A stretch of 64,000 nucleotides of DNA from Aplectana chamaeleonis (Eukaryota; Nematoda; Chromadorea; Rhabditida; Cosmocercidae). Below are positions 44,927-56,018 of this stretch, in pieces. The position numbers were made by a program, and so were the translations under genes. Numbering within the stretch: the stretch's first letter is position 1; every line of letters starts with the position of its first letter. The stretch covers positions 682,001 to 746,000 of the forward strand of contig JAPDOI010000064.1 of assembly GCA_029168955.1 (NCBI GenBank), in the 5' to 3' direction. The notes below the pieces were generated by a model, which was not told the DNA's origin, did not search any database, and saw only the letters and a list, made by a program, of their open reading frames with translations.

Positions 44927-45047
44927 AAATACGACGTTTTGATGCGTTTCTCACCGTTTCTCCGTAAATTCGATAAGACCTGGACGCCAACGTATTGTTT
45001 TGAGTGCAACACTCGGGAACGAAGGTCATCGCGAACACTGCCTTTAA

Positions 45048-45381
45048 AGGAACAATCCGAACTCAGAACTGTTATTCAGTTTTTCTGCTCAGTTTAGAGA
45101 GAATTCCGCGCTGATCACATTATTGTTTCTAGATTCGCTCAGAACCCACTACGAACGAAGTTATGGCCCCTCAAAGATTGTAAACTTGAACAGTGAGAAT
45201 TTCGTGGACGAGTTCTCTCGGTCCTGATTTCCCTCGTCGCTCGGGGGGGGGAGGCGGAAGGAATGGTAGCTCGATTTTGTTCGCCTATTCGGAGGAGTTG
45301 AGACTCAGCGTTTTGCAGGGTTGCTACAGGCACCGGCTGGACCATAACATCAAATTTTGCCGACGAGCTTGGACTGTGTCT
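45048..45381. mobile_element. TTAA-flanked MITE, 334 bp
   Basis: AGGAACAATCCGAAC at the left and TTGGACTGTGTCT|TTAA at the right (TTAA at 45044-45047 and 45382-45385). The right end matches the TTGGACTGTGCCT end of 57574-57982. Confidence 0.6.
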
Positions 45382-45385
45382 TTAA

Positions 45386-46012
45386 ATGGATTTGATGCCG
45401 ATTTAAGCTTACCAGATCATACCCATTATCGACTGATTGTTGCTGTGCCTACACAGTTTATGTGTGAATAGCTGAGGACTGCGGACCGTGGTGTCGGTGG
45501 TGTGATGGTAACACTTTCGCTCGGAAACGTGCAATGCAGGCTCGAGTCAGGCTACGGCGCGAGGTGTGATACAACCCAACATTGGTCCGACCCCTCAACC
45601 GAATCAAGAGCGATTTGCTTAGCCCGCCCCCTGGGAAAAAGTGATGGCTACGACAGGGGGGGGGAGGTCCTCACTTGGTAAATTTTTATAGTGAACGAAT
45701 TTCCTAGATCAAGACTACATCAAGACTTAATAATGCAATGAATGAATGTTTTTCACGAAAGCAGAGAAAAACAACTCTCCTGCGACAATGACACCAAATG
45801 TTTGTTCAATGGCTAAACATTCATTAGTGCCCTGAGGGCAAATAGGTGCGGTGTCGGGCATGAAAACCACATCAAGTCATTGGCGGTTTAGATTTTTTGG
45901 TTTAGATAAAAACGCACTCGAAATTTCATGGACGCAGCTCAAAGCCGAACAGCGCTACTTAGGAAGGGGTCCATGAAAAAATCGATAGCTGTGAAATATT
46001 TACGAGTATTTA
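45386..46012. other. Interval with a tRNA-like fragment
   Basis: About 45497-45575 reads GGTGGTGTGATGGTAACACT, TTTCGCTCGGAAACG and CAGGCTCGAGTCAGGC: a D-arm, anticodon-arm and T-arm order reminiscent of a tRNA-derived repeat, but the stems do not close. No gene. Confidence 0.4.
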
Positions 46013-46280
46013 ACGAAATTTGAATAACGGAGTTTCGCGTTGCTACAACGTGCGGAAAACCTGGTCACGGATCTAAGTAATCAATTTAATTCTTTTAACC
46101 GGTTGAAAACCGTCTTTGAATACCCATTTTTAGGTGTGATACAATCGATTGTATCACCCCTAAAAATTTGTCTTCGAAGAACGTTTTTAACCGGCTAAAA
46201 GAATGCAATTGATTACTCGGGTCCGTAAATAGTTTTTCCGTACGTTGCGGCAACGCGAAACTCCCTAATTCAAATTTCGC
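46013..46280. repeat. Long palindrome, about 134-bp arms
   Basis: CGAAATTTGAATAACGGAG on the left pairs with CTCCCTAATTCAAATTTCG on the right. Pairing continues through TAATCAATTTAATTCTTTTA to a perfect 22-bp centre (GTGATACAAT-CG-ATTGTATCAC) at 46136-46157 with no loop. Arms show substitutions but few gaps. Confidence 0.75.
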
Positions 46281-46336
46281 TAAAGCCTCGAGTCCTGTCT
46301 GATATCTGAGTTCTGCGTTCGACTCAGCTACCTTAA

Positions 46337-46822
46337 AGGCAGTGTCCACGATAAAAACCGTGTCTGATTTTTTGGTGGAGATCGGCAGCTGCAGGGCCTA
46401 GCGCAACCCTAACGTTGAAAAAACTAAGAAAAATGAGCTCGGAACGGTCCCCTACCGCCTCAAAGTTGGACACCCGTTAGCCCGTCACACCCAGATGCAC
46501 TTTCCACGCCCACCCTCGTGAACAAATGAATGCTCGAGATTTAGAGATGAGCGATGGTTTCCGATCAATAGCCCCGTTCTTCCCTTCATTCTCAACTTCT
46601 CTCTTCACTCAGGTCAGCTCGCATACATCGGCTGCAAAAGATGGAAGTTAGAAGCCTGGGACAACTCGTCCATCATGCTTCCCCAGCTCAATTTTTGAGG
46701 GACCATAACTCCGTTCCTAGAAGGTCTTGTGCGATTCCAAAAACATCATTGGAATCAGCATGGGACCGTCTTTAAGATAGACGGAAAAGCAGAAAAACGA
46801 TTTTCATCGTAAACACTGTATT
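46337..46822 (+). mobile_element. TTAA-flanked MITE, main subfamily, full length
   Basis: TTAA|AGGCAGTGTCCACGATAAA at the left and TTTTCATCGTAAACACTGTA with TTCAA at the right. 486 bp, with the complete set of family blocks; its left two-thirds is nearly identical to 4619-4940. Confidence 0.75.
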
Positions 46823-47199
46823 CAAGATATCTCCTTAATTAATTCTCCCACCCCCAAGTAAGACAGTTGTTATTGCGAGTTTTTGAGATAAACATATGGG
46901 AAATTGATGTTGCTACATGATTCATAGAGTGGGTAGAAGGCGAACTTCATTTATCTTCATGTATCTGCGGTTATGATCAAGGTAGAATTTGACTCATAGA
47001 CAGTATAAGGTAGCGGTTCCGTGGTATTCGAATTCGAAATGCATTGGTAGTCGAAATACCAATCATCGTATTTTTTATGCGCTGCTAGCACAAGGTATTT
47101 CAACTATCCTCTTTTCGATGGACGTACCATGAGGTTTCCCTCGCTACATCTGCATAAGGTGAGATTCCGCTCTCTTCGCTCATGATTCCGCATGCTTTG
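46823..47199. other. Non-coding interval
   Basis: Nothing recognised. Confidence 0.4.
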
Positions 47200-47560
47200 G
47201 CGCGTGGTTCTCATTCAACCCCTTCCGCCTATCGTATGGTTCCGCTTGCTTGGTATTAACCTCCGCTTGTTTAGCGTTAGCTTCTGCTTGCTTCCCGTTA
47301 ACTTCCGCTCGCTCAGTGTTAGTTTCAACTTGCTTCGCGTTTGCTTCCGCTCGCTTCGGTGCATGGTTCCACTCGTTCCCCTGCTTAATGTAAGATTCTT
47401 CTTGCTCAGCGTTAGCTTCTACTTGCTTCGCGTTTGCTTCCGCTCGCTTTGGTGCATTGTTCCACTCGTTCCCTACCTAACGTAAGGTTCTGCTTGCTTG
47501 GCGTTAGCTTCTGCTTGCTTCGCGTGTTAGCTTCTGCTTGCTTCGGATTTGGTACGGGGA
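47200..47560 (+). repeat. Imperfect tandem repeat (GCTTGCTTCGCGTTAGCTTC type)
   Basis: A unit of about 22-26 bp, CTTGCTTCGCGTTAGCTTCTG, with a higher-order repeat of about 108 bp that adds CGGTGCATGGTTCCACTCGTTC (about 47355 and 47447). The 97-codon frame over it (LLSVSFYLLRVCFRS) is a by-product of the array. Confidence 0.65.
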
Positions 47561-47989
47561 CAATCCGTTACTAGCGGATTGCGTGTTAACACCTTGTTTC
47601 AAAAGTTCTGAGCTTGAAACAATGGAATAGCGGGGCAATTTTGAATTTTTTAGAGGAGCTCATTTTTTCAAAGCTTACGTATGTTGTGTATCACGAATTA
47701 ATCACGATTTATCAATCAAGGTGAACTGGAATTCTTGCTCGCACAAATCGTAAGCGGTGAAATACGCTTACCATTTTTTCTTTATTCCAGTAGCCGAGCG
47801 CAGCTTCGCCCAATGCCAGAGTTTTGCGGTCAAAAATACACCATCCCAAAGGTATTGGAGGTTTAATGTGCAGCTTTCCATCAAACTTTACTAGCCATCT
47901 AGCACAATTTGTCCGCTACGACCCCATGCTGAAGGAACCGTTTGCGATCTAGCGCAATTATTCAAAAAGGAAATATGGCACGATTTTGA
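47561..47989. other. Non-coding interval
   Basis: Nothing recognised. Confidence 0.4.
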
Positions 47990-48538
47990 AGGCAGTGGTC
48001 GCGCTCAAAATAGCTCGTCTTCTTTTCCTCTCCAAACCCTTTTCTGGGTATAGTGTAGTAGAACATATAGGAAAAAAATCGAGAAAAAAACGCTGTTCTG
48101 GGTCAAATTTGAAGCCTGAACTTTTTTGTCTTTTGATGGTGGACGAGCATACCCCACATCATCGTCATCGATGATCTCTAATATCAAGAACATCAGCTGG
48201 CTTGAAATCGACTTTCAATCAATGAACCTCCGGATTCATGTACACATTTAGTCAAAAACATTGACTGAAGTGCTTGCTTTCATTGTTCAACTGTTTTATT
48301 ATTTAAATTTGCATTTATTTCTTCCTCTGAGTGTCGACGATTTTAGACTGCTTTGCATGAGACTGTGATCTTTCTGTGCACGTGTGCACGAACTGGAAAT
48401 TTAGGGTCTTAATAACTCTAATTCTAGCCCGTTTTTCACCGCGCTACCTTCATAGTTTTTGAGCTGTTTTTGATCTAAGCTGATTTTTGTAGTTTTTTCG
48501 ATAACGTTTTTCATCGGGACCACTGCCTGTAAACAACG
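47990..48538 (-). mobile_element. TTAA-family MITE, GTGGTCGCG subfamily, reversed
   Basis: AGGCAGTGGTCGCGCTCAAA at the left and TTTTTCATCGGGACCACTGCCT at the right. 549 bp and reverse complement of 17063-17599; flanks TTGA and GTAA. Confidence 0.7.
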
Positions 48539-50159
48539 TTGCCAGCTACTTTTACCCCTGGTCTTTTACAAGTTGGAAGTTGTGCACGATTCTCTCGCCA
48601 TTTTTTTATTTCAGGGTGTGCACATTTAAAATAAAGACGAATAGAGTTTGATTTTCTGCGTGTGCCTCTAGGATAATAGGTGAGCTTAATCTTTTTCCCT
48701 CATTACACTGTCTAGATCGGATATGATCCTCCTCGCGCGGGATCGGATTGACTCTGTCCGGTCGGTCGCAGTGGTTTTGAGTACCGTCTGAGCGTTTTCC
48801 TCGTCGCATTTATTCGTGTTTGAACAGACCGACACCACACGGCAAAAAGCTCTATAACAACGTCTTCATTCTTTCAAGTCCAAAGATCCCACGTATTCGA
48901 TGATGAGACCGTGTTACCGACGCGACGATATCTAAACAATGCACTTAAGATCTGTAGAGGCTTGGTCGAAACTCTTGTCGTCGTCACTTTGCTTTTCAGG
49001 CCTCCACTCGCTCTATTTTTAGTCGCAGAGTAATCGAGTTGGACTTTCCCACGTTCACTCTTCCAATTCCAACTCGCCCGGAAGATGTAAACAAACACTC
49101 ATGGTAACCTTCTCATGCTCTCAGCTTGTGCTAAACGCTATTTTTCCAAAAGTCCCTCATGTCCAGAAGTTTGATTAAGTGGACCGTTTTCAAACTTGCT
49201 TTTTCGAACGCTGATTTTACTACTATGATTTGCTTTGAATAGTTTTATAGCGAAACGCTGCATATATAGATGGGGACGGCTCAGAACCAAAAGCTTCAAA
49301 AGAAGTTCTACTCGTTTGCGTGTATTCTACTGTGCTTGTCACTTTTACTTATGTCTTAATTGTCACGACAGAGTTATTTGAGCGGTACTTCGTACATGTA
49401 CATACGCTTTGTTATATGGCTGTGTCTGGAGTTTCACAACCGTTTTTCTTGTCGTACTGCTCGCGAATTCACCTAAACTTGACACAAGGCGGCGTAAATG
49501 CGCCTAAATCATGCATGAATTTGCTTGAAACAGAGAGGAGTGAATCAATAATTTCGCTCTTCGTGAAAAAATGCAATACATTCTTGATAGAACTCCTGAA
49601 TGAATGGAAAATGGGCGCTGCTTTTAGTGCGCATAAGGGGTATCGCAGCGGTACACTTTTCCACGGAGATCTCGGCGAAAATGAGCTGGGGATCCGAAGC
49701 AGATAGTTCCGACGTAGGTTGAAGTAGCAATGTAGGGAAGTATGAAGATTTAGCACTAATCAAAAATCAGTACTATTTTGCCTACTCCCCCCTTTACCTT
49801 CCGAGCTTGAGCACAGATTAGGCGTTAGATTCCCACCACTTTTTAAAACACTAATTGGACTTGATTTGGATCTCCTTTCTTTCTCACCCGCCATATCCGT
49901 TCAACTTTATCAACTCAGGGCAGTATTTTCGGATGAAGGTGTCTACAGGTGGATAGCTGAGGGGAACACTTAGCAGGTGCTACTTCAAGCTCATAAAAGT
50001 TTTGTAAGATCCATAGTTGAATTCGCCTCCATCACTGGTCCTACAACAGTGGCAACATTCCCTTTTATCAGAGGATCAGCATGTGAGTGCGTCGTCATCT
50101 TGGTGTGTCCTCCTCCACTTGATGGCTCCTACATGATGACAGTAATGTCGTAAGGCCAT
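48539..50159. other. Interval with unexplained frames
   Basis: Three frames deserve mention: minus 48606-48809, minus 48874-49098 and plus 49320-49706 (128 codons, non-ATG start, overlapped by two minus frames). None shows a domain, signal peptide or matching splice sites, so I call no gene. Confidence 0.4.
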
Positions 50160-50270
50160 AATCATACTTCAGCCGACGAGCGACGCAGCGCAATATTTAC
50201 AATCAATATCGGCTGAAAATTGATATGCCTGCCATGCACTATCGCCGTCGCTGGTCGCCGTAAGTATGAT
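50160..50270. repeat. Short imperfect inverted repeat
   Basis: AATCATACTTCAGCCGACGA-GCGACG on the left and CGTCGCTGGTCGCCGTAAGTATGAT on the right, about 111 bp. A small foldback is the likeliest reading. Confidence 0.5.
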
Positions 50271-50693
50271 CCCGGGCTAAGGATGTGGCGCTTGGTCGCA
50301 TCCAGTTCATCTACCCAATCGCGTTTGCCCGGGTGATCCGACATCCCTGTCTGAGGATCCTCGGAACCGCGCCGCAACGCGCTTTCGCAATCAGCGTGTA
50401 CTTTGCGGACTGATGGCGATTGCGTAGATGAATTGTACTTACGATTTCATTTAAGGCACTCTCCATAGCGGGCTACGAGCGTCATCAGATGCAGTGGGTT
50501 TGCATCGTTCATCTCTGATTATAGATGCACTGGATACTAGCATCAGCGGCATACAGCTACCTCTATCGTCGTTGTTGCGGTTGATCTATGAGTCATGATT
50601 AACCCCACACCGTTCTAGGGCACATCTAGTGCCGCAGGTATTCAATAGCGGCGGGGCTACTAGTTGTTCGTATTTTCGAGGTGATCCTTTCTG
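50271..50693. other. Non-coding interval
   Basis: Nothing recognised up to the mariner target TA. Confidence 0.4.
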
Positions 50694-50695
50694 TA

Positions 50696-51946
50696 CCAGG
50701 CTGTTCAATAAGTTTTGCCGTTCGATACGAGAGGGCGTTGCTACTAGCCCATTTTTTTTGTTTTGTTGGTACACTCTTCATATGACCGTTTGTGAAGTTT
50801 CATCGCAATCTGTCAATTCATTCTTTGTTTACAAGCTATTTAGTGTCGCCGTGCCAATGGAAAAATTGAATATCGTGCAGTGATGAAATTCTTATTTTTG
50901 GAAGGTGTAGCACCAAAAGCAATTCACGAACGACAGTTAAAAGTGTATAATGATTCTTCACCTACACTTAGAACTGTAGAAAAATGGGTTGCTGAATTTA
51001 AACGTGGTCGTACAAGCCTTGAAGACGATCCACCTGAAGGACGTCCAAAAAGCGCATCAACACCAGAAATCATAGCCTAATTACGGGATATGGTTTTTTA
51101 AGATCGTCGATTGACTGAGAAGGATTTAGTAGAGGCTCTACTTAATCATTAGGAAGTGTGAGCCATATTTTAAATGAAATTTTGAGTTTTAGAAAGCTAT
51201 GTGCACAATGGGTGCCGCATTCGCTAACAGTGGAACACAAACACATTCAACACTTTCTCAGCAACATTTGGAGCGTTTTAAAAAGGATAAAGTGGATTTT
51301 GTGGGTCGATTTATCACTATGAATGAGACGCGGGTCTATCACCATGATCCTGAATTAAAACAAGGGGCTAAAGAGTGGCGTGAACCTGGTTGTTCGGCTT
51401 CAAAACGAGTTCGTGTCCGGAAATTGGCCAAGAAGGTTATGGCATCAGTTTTTCGGGCTGCGAAAGGATTTTTGTCTGTGGATTACTTGCAAACTGGTAA
51501 AATAATTAAATCTGAATATTGCTGCAACCTTTTGGACCAGTTAAAGGAAAAAAATCGTGAAAAAAGACCTGGTTTGCAGCTGAAAAAATCCTTTTTCTTC
51601 AGAACAATGCACCGTGTCACCAGAGCATTTTGACAATGGCTAAAATCCATGGAATAAAGTTCGAATCAGTGGAGCATCCACCGTATTTACCAGATTCTTT
51701 CCCTGGCGACTTCTATTTCTTTCCAGAACTCAAAAAAAAATTATGCATGACAAGCGTTTTTCGTCAAATGAAGAGGTCATAACGGCGGTTGAAGCGTATT
51801 TTGCAGACCTTCCGAATTCTCACTTCAGGGATGGGATCCACAGATTGGAGGGTTCTTGGAGCATGTGGTACTAAATAATAAAGTGTATTTTGAATCATAG
51901 AATTGTGTTTTTCTTATCGAACGACAAAATTTATTGATCAACCTGT
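50696..51946 (+). mobile_element. mariner transposon, 1251 bp, TA target duplication
   Basis: The imperfect TIRs CCAGGCTGTTCAATAAGTTT and, inverted, ACAGGTTGATCAATAAATTTT continue through TTG(C/T)CGTTCGATA. TA is present at 50694-50695 and 51947-51948. Size, TIR length (about 32 bp) and the encoded D,D34D transposase place it in the mariner family. It appears complete in length but is inactivated by frameshifts, stops and catalytic substitutions. Confidence 0.95.
50857..51874 (+). pseudogene. mariner transposase, frameshifted, two catalytic Asp to Asn
   Basis: Start ATG at 50857 (MEKLNIVQ), then a one-base shift into the paired HTH region (KFLFLEGVAPKAIHERQLKV, VEKWVAEFKRGRTSLEDD, EGRPKSASTPEI), with an in-frame TAA near 51078. 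RKLCAQWVPHSLT follows near 51195. The first catalytic site reads FITMNETRVYHHDPE, with Asn (AAT, 51322-51324) where mariner has Asp. The second reads QNNAPCH, with Asn (AAC, 51603-51605) in place of Asp. The third, YLPDSFPGDFYFFPELK, keeps Asp at 51708-51710, exactly 34 residues after the second site. The frame changes between the first and second sites. Translation ends at TAA 51872-51874. Confidence 0.9.
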
Positions 51947-52025
51947 TATACATAAAAGCTTGCTGAGGTGATTCACGAGCGGCTGCATGTGCGCAGGAGG
52001 CACCGCTGTGAGTTCGCCGAGGAAG

Positions 52026-52170
52026 GTGTGCGCGACTCAATTGGGAGCGCGCCGAGCGCAGGGGAAGTGTGCGGGACCCTGGTGGGAGTACGCCGAGCGC
52101 CAAAGAAACTGTGTTGGCCCCAACTAGGAGTGCCCCAAGCGCCCTGGTGGGTGTGCCGGACCCAGGAGTG
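52026..52170 (+). repeat. 42-bp minisatellite, second locus
   Basis: Three to four units starting near 52026, 52067 and 52109 (GTGTGCGCGACTCAATTGGG-AGCGCGCCGAGCGC; GTGTGCGGGACCCTGGTGGG-AGTACGCCGAGCGCC). They share period and motif with 44270-44600 and translate as VRDPGGSTPSAKET-like 14-residue units. The array lies 80 bp from the mariner's right end. Confidence 0.6.
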
Positions 52171-52998
52171 AAGCGAGATCCTACTGATTTTGTAGCGATT
52201 AGATTTATCCTTGCGTCACAATACACGCCACAAGTAGCGGCGTGGGTATGCACCTAAGAGCATATATTTCGCAAATGACTCAGCCTTCAGCACAAGCGGG
52301 AGGCAGCGTTAGATAGAAAAAACTTACGATTTTGATTGATACTTGGCCGAAGAAACTGCGCTTAAAGATTTGAAATTCGTCAAAGTCAAGCGGCGGGAAA
52401 CTTCCGCTTCAACCTAATAGCAATTTCTGTCTCTTTTGTCATATCCCTATACTGTTTCCGTTATTAGCATACTATGTACATTCCATGCTTATCAGGGATC
52501 AATAGATATGTGTATGATTCGATTACTAGCTTCACTGGCAAATCGTCACTACCCTGATGTCTGCACCGGAACTTATGAGCGAAAGGCAGGAAGTGCCACT
52601 AAATCAAAAGAGGGTTTATGTAAGCTGCCGGTATTTGCCGACACTCCTTTTAACGATATTCACTAGCAAGCTTGATTTCTCATTTCATATGTGCCGGAAT
52701 GGCCTGGAACGATGCACAATCAACTAGTACTCGGTAATTCATCAGTGATTCTGTTCCTTAAAATATTCTTTATACGATTTTCCGTACAATTCGCTTCTTC
52801 GGAGAAGGCATTCTGAGTTTTGAGTCATCTGTAAACCGTATATAAATCATCAGTATTGAAGTAACTGACACAGAAACTTCAAAAATCTTATTATAGTTTC
52901 ATATGCTACGAGCTTACAATGAGCAAGCACGTGCGATTGTAGTAGGGTAACTGCAGATGTGCTATTTCGGCGTAGACATCCTCCAAGGGCCATGTTAA
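52171..52998. other. Non-coding interval
   Basis: Nothing recognised. Confidence 0.4.
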
Positions 52999-53435
52999 AG
53001 GCATCGTACGCGATGAAAACCGTTTTCCAGTTTTTGCGTTTAATCGGACTAGTGGGTCTTCACAAAGTCATTAACAAACTTTGGAGTTCTGAAATTGCCT
53101 CCGAATGAAGTTGTCGCCAACTCAAAACGGCTTCCTGGGTTGGAGGCCGGACTCTGGGTCGATCCTTTGCTACAAGGAAGAAAGGAAAACAACCGGTTAT
53201 CAGAAGAATTTATCACGTTTATCACGTTTATTACATTGAACAGTTCACTTCTCCGAACCGGTCAATTCTTCTAATGCCAGAAATCAAACGTCACAAAAGC
53301 GATCCCGTTTTGGTAGAGAGGAGCGGTTTTCGGGCATATTTCGCTGCTCTTTCTGGCACGATTGTCTCAATAGGCCTCTGACCTCCCATATTCAGCGGAA
53401 AACTCGACAACCATATTTTATCGTGGACGATTCCT
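52999..53435 (+). mobile_element. TTAA-family MITE, AGGCATCGTACGCG subfamily
   Basis: TTAA|AGGCATCGTACGCGATGAAA at the left, ATTTTATCGTGGACGATTCCT at the right with TTGA. 437 bp. The ends match 36620-37073 but the body differs. Confidence 0.65.
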
Positions 53436-53999
53436 TTGAGCTGTATTCATATTAATGCTTGGGTGTGAACGTTGAACTGCTTGCGAACATGAGTGAATTT
53501 CGGACGTAGTGTGGATTTACTGAAGTCCAAATCCGCGCATGGGAGAAGATGAGGCGCGACATGGCGCAGCTGTGGGGGCGGATAACATTTTTGGATGAGG
53601 ATTGTCGCCGACCGACGCGTAAGCAAACCAACAACAGCCTCCCTGGTCCCAAAAAACTTGTTGCTTCGGAATCATTTCTGGCCTCTTGAGATTAATGTGC
53701 GCGTCGAGGGCGTAAAAATAGCCGTCTAGTAGTGAGCATCCAACTCTGGCTCTTTGTGCTCGACGTTTTTGTGTGGTTTCCTACGTGATTACTCCACTTT
53801 ACTGTTTTCGATGTATGTGACTACCATTAATCACGGAGATAATTCTAATCAGACGCCATTTGCGAAGCCGATTTGGTTATGATTTGAATTCCAGCTGTTT
53901 GTCGAATTTCTTAATTCTCTATGCAAAGATCAAAGAGACCACAAGTTTAGACAATATAAAATCTACGGTGCCTATGATTGTAAGAGGGAGGGCATTTGA
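53436..53999. other. Non-coding interval
   Basis: Nothing recognised; the minus frame 53452-53652 has no feature. Confidence 0.4.
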
Positions 54000-55161
54000 A
54001 GGCAGCATACCTACATTCTTACAAACATGATCGAGATAACACTCGAAATATGCCCGCATGGCCCCTAGCACGTCGCCAACGAAGTTTCAAGCAATGAAAA
54101 CGATCGAGGATGACAGTACTTGAAAAAATCTGTCTCGCAAGACTTTATTTTTCCACCTCCACGAGTAGCGGAATGAAAAGTGGATTTTGAGTAGACAGAT
54201 GATTTAGAATGATAACACTATAAAATTGGAGTTGATGAGATGAGAGAAACAACTTGACTTACTTATTCATAACATGTCTACTTACCGGATAATTCCCGTG
54301 CACTTTTAACAAAGCTGCTCTGTTCCAGTTTGCTTTCAGAATGGAAGATTTTATTGCTAAGCAGACATATTATAATCCAGTCGAATAAAGGCATCGTACG
54401 CTGAAAAGCAGCGTCTTATTTCTCTATGTTTTTGAGTAGGCAAGCTCTCGAAGTAAGCGGTAATAGCAAAGAGACCCCACGAAACCCCCAGCTTCTGAAA
54501 AATAAGCGCGTTCATAAACCTCCCGAAAAATTCGTTTTTCGCAAACTTCGTCGAATTCGGTGTTTCCAGTGCAATACGTCCAAAGTTTTTCTGAACGTCA
54601 ATGATTTTACGAAATGGTTTTACGCTTTAATCTGTCCGAATGTGTAGATTTCTTTTGCCTTTCTCCAACCAAAATCACTAAAAAATAAAAAGCTCTCATT
54701 GTGAAAGTTTGGATGATAAAATTTTCCCACATAAAGTTTGCAATACTGAATCTCTTGCGCCTGACATGGCGCTTCTGTTCCTTGGGCTGGTAGGCTGGTG
54801 AGAATTGGTTGCGGATCCTCATCTTTAACCCCTTCCAACATCATAAACTTACGTTTTTGATGCGCCAAAGTCTACCGGTGTGGTCTTTTGGGACCATTGA
54901 AAAAATTGAACCTGAAAATGGAAAGTGGTTTCCAGCGCGAACGATGCCTTTAAGCTATATTTATAGATCTAGTTCTCTCGATCCACTTTTCATTCTGTTA
55001 CTCGTGGGGTGGAAAAGTACAGGCTTGTGAGGTAGATTTGCTCAAATAGTGTCCTACTGGATAGTTTTCATTGCTTCGAACATCGTTGATGGCATGATAG
55101 GGGCTATGCTGACCTACTCATGGTGTAATCTCAACCATTTTTTCGAGCGTGTATTCTGCGT
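54000..55161. mobile_element. TTAA-family element containing a nested element
   Basis: The left end AGGCAGCATACCTACATTC pairs with the right end CGAGCGTGTATTCTGCGT. Arms continue as inverted copies through GTTTCAAGCAATGAAAAC/GTTTTCATTGCTTCGAAC and GGCCCCTAGC/GGGGCTATGC. Ends relate to 18936-19409. The 561-bp element at 54389-54949 lies inside, so it is younger. Confidence 0.6.
54389..54949 (+). mobile_element. TTAA-family MITE, AGGCATCGTACGC subfamily, nested
   Basis: AGGCATCGTACGCTGAAAA at the left, CAGCGCGAACGATGCCT|TTAA at the right; the left flank is ATAA. The right third matches 36900-37073. Confidence 0.7.
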
Positions 55162-55493
55162 TTAGGTCAAAAGGCATAGCGTTATTTCAATTATGTTCCG
55201 ATTTTAGCCACTTGTCTAAACCTTGCCTAACTAGAAAACACCGCAAAACACCAGAAAATGTGTTTTCTTTAACGAGGTAACTTCTGAAAAGTCGCAAAAT
55301 CGGGACAGAATGGAAATAGCGCTACGCAACCTTTAAAATCGTGTCAATTCTTTTCAGATGGTCCGCTTTGCGATGCAGAGTTTTCAAGGGCACTGATAAC
55401 CTTTGACGGAACCGGCTATTCTGCATGAAGTGTGCACAGACTGCCACTCGAATTTCAAATAAAATTTTAAAAGTTTTTTTGAGAATGGACAGC
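55162..55493. other. Non-coding interval
   Basis: A TTTTCAG|ATGGTCCGC string near 55357 resembles a trans-splice acceptor followed by ATG, but the frame closes after about a dozen codons. Confidence 0.4.
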
Positions 55494-56018
55494 TTAATCG
55501 AAAAAACTACAAAAATCAGCTTAGATCAAAAACAGCTGAAAAACTATAAAGGCAGCACGGGTAAAAACGGGCTAGAATTAGAGTTTCTAGGGCCCAAAGA
55601 AGCCAGTTCGTGCACACGTGCACAGCGCCGATCGAAAAGATCGCAGTCTCATGCCGAGCAGTCAAAAATCATCGACATTCAGAGAAAGAAATAGATGCAC
55701 AATTTACCTAGTAAAAACAGTTGAGCATTGAAGGAAAGCACTCAAGTCAATGTTTTTGACTAGATCTGTACATAAATCCGAAATTTCATTGATTGAAATT
55801 CAATTTCAAGCCAGCTGATGTTCTTTATATGAGATCATCGATGCCGATGACGTGGAGTGGTTTCGTCCACCATCAAAGGACAAGCAAGTTCAGGCTTCAA
55901 ATTAGGCCCAAAACAGTGTTTTTTTCGCAGTTTTCTGTTATAGGTCCAACTACTCGAGACCCAGAACAGGGTTTAGAGAGAAAAAGACGACAAGCATATT
56001 TGATCGCGACCACTGCCT
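55494..56018 (+). mobile_element. TTAA-family MITE, GTGGTCGCG subfamily, left end lost
   Basis: The body and right end (GATCGCGACCACTGCCT|TTAA) match 17063-17599. The left AGGCAGTGGTC is missing and the homology begins near AATCGAAAAAACTACAAAAA. Confidence 0.7.

Larger units (their letters stand above)
43869..45043. mobile_element. TTAA-flanked composite element, 1175 bp, carrying satellites
   Basis: The left end TTAA|AGGCAGTGTTCACGATAA (43865 on) pairs with the right end ATCGCGAACACTGCCT|TTAA (to 45047). The two ends share AGGCAGTGTTC.CGAT.A.CTTCG in inverted orientation. The body holds a CCGT microsatellite, a 42-bp minisatellite and a hairpin, unlike the 440-560 bp MITEs of the family. 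Its right TTAA is shared with the next element. Confidence 0.6.

Noticed and set aside
47192..47485. 97-codon hydrophobic frame resembling membrane segments
   Set aside because: It is generated by a 22-26 bp tandem repeat; the hydrophobic pattern follows the repeat period.
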